Positions 61,869-64,000 of a stretch of 64,000 bases of DNA are shown piece by piece. The position numbers and the translations under genes are program-made. The notes under the pieces are model-generated. The model searched no databases. It was not told where the DNA came from and was given only the letters and a program-made list of their open reading frames with translations. The stretch is from Candolleomyces eurysporus (lineage: Eukaryota > Basidiomycota > Agaricomycetes > Agaricales > Psathyrellaceae). Positions within the stretch are counted from its first letter, which is position 1. Each line of letters opens with the position of its first letter. Where the stretch lies: positions 1 to 64,000 of the forward strand of contig JANBPK010000776.1 in assembly GCA_027579435.1 (NCBI GenBank). The letters run 5' to 3'.

Positions 61869-63864
61869 ATGTGGCCTTCGAGCGTATCTGTGGCCTCCAT
61901 CCTATTACCAGCTCCCAAGGCCGTATCCCATAGTTGCAGTCCTGCTTCCGAAGTCCCACCCGAAGTCCTGGAAATCATTTTCTTTTGGGTGGTTCAAATC
62001 GAACTGCAAGATCCCAGCTGCCCCCACCCACGGTCCTTCGCCCAAGTTTCCTGTTTTTGGAGGGTCACATCCCTCGCCTCTCCACGACTATGGAGTCAGA
62101 TACCACCGATCGTGGCGGGATGGAATGACACCACTTCCAAATGGTCGAAAAGAATCCAATGCATACGCCTATTTCTCCAACGCTCGAAAGACCAGCTTCT
62201 ATCCTTTTCCCTCACTTCGCACCACATTTTTGAGGCCGGCACACCACCTTGGAAATCCATGCAGCTCGTTGTTTCGACGCTCCTAGAAGATTCGTACAGA
62301 TGGGGCAGTATATCTTTAGCTCTCCACGCAGATTTTCTCCCCATTTTCTCGAAGATTCGAGGGAAGATCCCGATGCTTCACACCCTGCGTTTCACAGCCC
62401 AGGGGCAGTCCCCGTTCAACATCCCTTATTTTGATAACGCTCCATCGCTGCGCCACGTTATCATCGACTGCCAGGACTCCAGAGAGCCGAGTTATAACTT
62501 CGGAAGTAGATGGACCTTTACCCTCCCGTGGTCACAGCTGGAAACCTACACCGAGGATTCTTCGTATAACATAGGCTTCTCCCAGGTCTTATCCAGTCCG
62601 TCAACCAATTTGACCTCTATCAAAGTCACAACTTCCCGATTCGACTCTACCAACACCCAAATTTTCGCCAAACACAACAAGTTGACTCACCTGTTCATTG
62701 ACAACAGCGACCCGATCCCTGCTAGGCGGTTTTTCGCCAGAGATCTTGAGCTCCCCAGCCTCACAGATCTCCATATCGCCTACAAGAAGTCAACTATTGC
62801 TCCTTCTCTCGAAGACGTGACCTCACTCATTATTCGGTCAGAGTGCTCATTGCAGCGCCTTTCTCTCCTTGGACTCGTCATCCAACCTGGCGGCCTCTCT
62901 TCTCTGCTTCAGCATTGTGGGGATCTTCGAGATCTCTGTATCGATTCCATCCCTTTGGTAGATCTCAGTCAGTTGATTCTCGAGGAAGGATCGAACGAAG
63001 TGCTCGTTCCAAAATTACTCAAACTCTCAATTCATTATCCTTTGGGCTTCGCCATCGCGCCTGACGTACTTGACTGCCGGCTCTTCGATCAACTTGCTCG
63101 GTCTCGTGTGGACCTCCCCAGTCACTCCAACAAGACTGGTTCAGGATCAAGCGACCGATTATCCGTACAGCCTGTTCAAATTTCCATCCGATTTATGGCA
63201 GCTATCGTCCGCCATTACATCTTTGAACAGCTGGAGAACTTGCCACATATTCAAGGCCCGGACCCCGAATTGGTCAGGAAGGTCACGAATTGGGCGACAG
63301 TAATTAAAAGGGAAATCCGCCAGCAGAAAGAATGGGATAAGTGGCCCTGGAAACGTGCATCGCTTTGGGGATGCTCGCCTCGCAAATCTGGAGACGGTGC
63401 CGATTTCAAGAGAGTCTTGCAAGAGATGGAGGCTTTTAACCCGAGTGAGGGGATGAACTTAACAGTGGTACTTGTAAGCGAACCCTTAGATCTCTCGTCG
63501 CTCCCTTGGTTCATTCATTCATGACTTATGATAGAGGCAAAGGCTGCATGAATACTTAGATGCATTAGTCGGCTCACTCAATGCCAGAAGATCCCTCATC
63601 TCAGGCGCCTTCGCCTTCGACAGCACATCGAAAATGGCTAGAAAAGTGGGATCTGAGTGGAAAGCCATCCTGATAAATCATGCAATTGAGCATCGGCGAT
63701 GGGTCTGTAGTGGGTCCCTGGACCTCTTTTACCTTCCTGCGAATGATGGTGGGTGCTCATCTTGATTTCCCAATTTCAAGTCAGTGCTAAATAAACGTTG
63801 GGACCGTTCAGAGAGGCGAACGGCTGAGACAGGTTGGGAACTTGTAACGCGTTTCAATCATTAG
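61869..63864 (+). CDS. F-box/LRR protein, tandem copy 2
   Basis: Exons 61869-63473, 63535-63748, 63812-63864, with the same intron positions and phases as the gene at 59.3 kb. The F-box reads VPPEVLEIIFFWVVQ ... VSCFWRVTSLASPRLWSQIP. LRR-like segments include IPMLHTLRFTAQ, LPSLTDLHIAYK, CSLQRLSLLGL and CGDLRDLCIDS. The last exons read SKMARKVGSEWKAILINHAIEHRRWV, matching the neighbour's KKARKLLSKWKPLLENHAIEHRRWA. The two arose by tandem duplication and differ clearly in the LRR part, which fits changing targets. Target unknown. The remaining 136 bases to the window end show no gene. Confidence 0.82.
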
Positions 63865-64000
63865 GGCGACATCATAGTCATCGGAGTTTGGGGCTTTGTG
63901 ATAGATATGGCTACTGGGACACGTATTCGGACAAGATTCGACTTTTTATCCTACTACCACTAAGTATTCAAACACGCTGCACAGTCGGACTGCTCAGGTA

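Overview
This is nuclear DNA from a filamentous basidiomycete, most likely an Agaricomycete. Evidence: genes are split by many short (45-70 bp) GT-AG introns; the best conserved proteins (Nog1, Prp43, eL39, a NIPA-type transporter, aminopeptidase P) have a mushroom-like form; and the accessory genes are F-box/LRR proteins and microsomal P450s expanded in that group. Four N bases (668, 957, 1782, 10518), three of them beside homopolymers, mark a draft assembly. Some single-base frameshifts below are therefore probably sequencing errors.

Layout. 1-1658: 3' part of a Ser/acidic-rich protein. 1659-9488: long gene-poor stretch with at most faint relics. 9489-10722: adenosine/N6-methyl-AMP deaminase-like gene. 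10986-11979: short LRR/F-box-like gene. 12574-16196: Prp43-type DEAH helicase with an unusual N-terminal region and a 341-bp MITE inserted in the coding sequence. 16396-18532 (-): F-box/LRR gene. 18917-21310 (-): Nog1. 21502-23572: F-box/LRR gene. 23697-25899 and 26611-28780 (both -): tandem P450 genes. 29650-33012 (-): Xaa-Pro aminopeptidase with a long low-complexity N-terminus. 34966-36316: multi-pass membrane protein. 37031-37216: hairpin-forming tandem repeat. 44948-46199: FKBP2-like PPIase and ribosomal protein eL39, divergent. 47049-48605: secreted amidohydrolase. 51051-52438 (-): decayed NDR/Cbk1 kinase. 55260-57720 (-): NIPA-type Mg transporter. 59336-61288 and 61869-63864: tandem F-box/LRR genes.

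Two observations stand out. First, the MITE at 13726-14066 has perfect 20-bp TIRs and perfect 8-bp target duplications. It carries a donor in the target duplication and an acceptor in the right TIR, placed so that splicing restores the Prp43 frame with three extra codons. It looks like an intron made by a transposon. Second, 37.6-58.7 kb holds seven copies (four apparently intact, three decayed) of a small three-exon gene family I do not recognise. Its members share intron phases 0 and 1, an amphipathic/coiled-coil helix, a conserved Asn-rich motif (V-N-S-N-N-D-[YH]-S), and in most cases a short hydrophobic C-terminus containing Cys. The housekeeping genes (eL39, Nog1, Prp43 for ribosome biogenesis; FKBP2 in the ER) sit between these fast-evolving families with no sign of one shared pathway.
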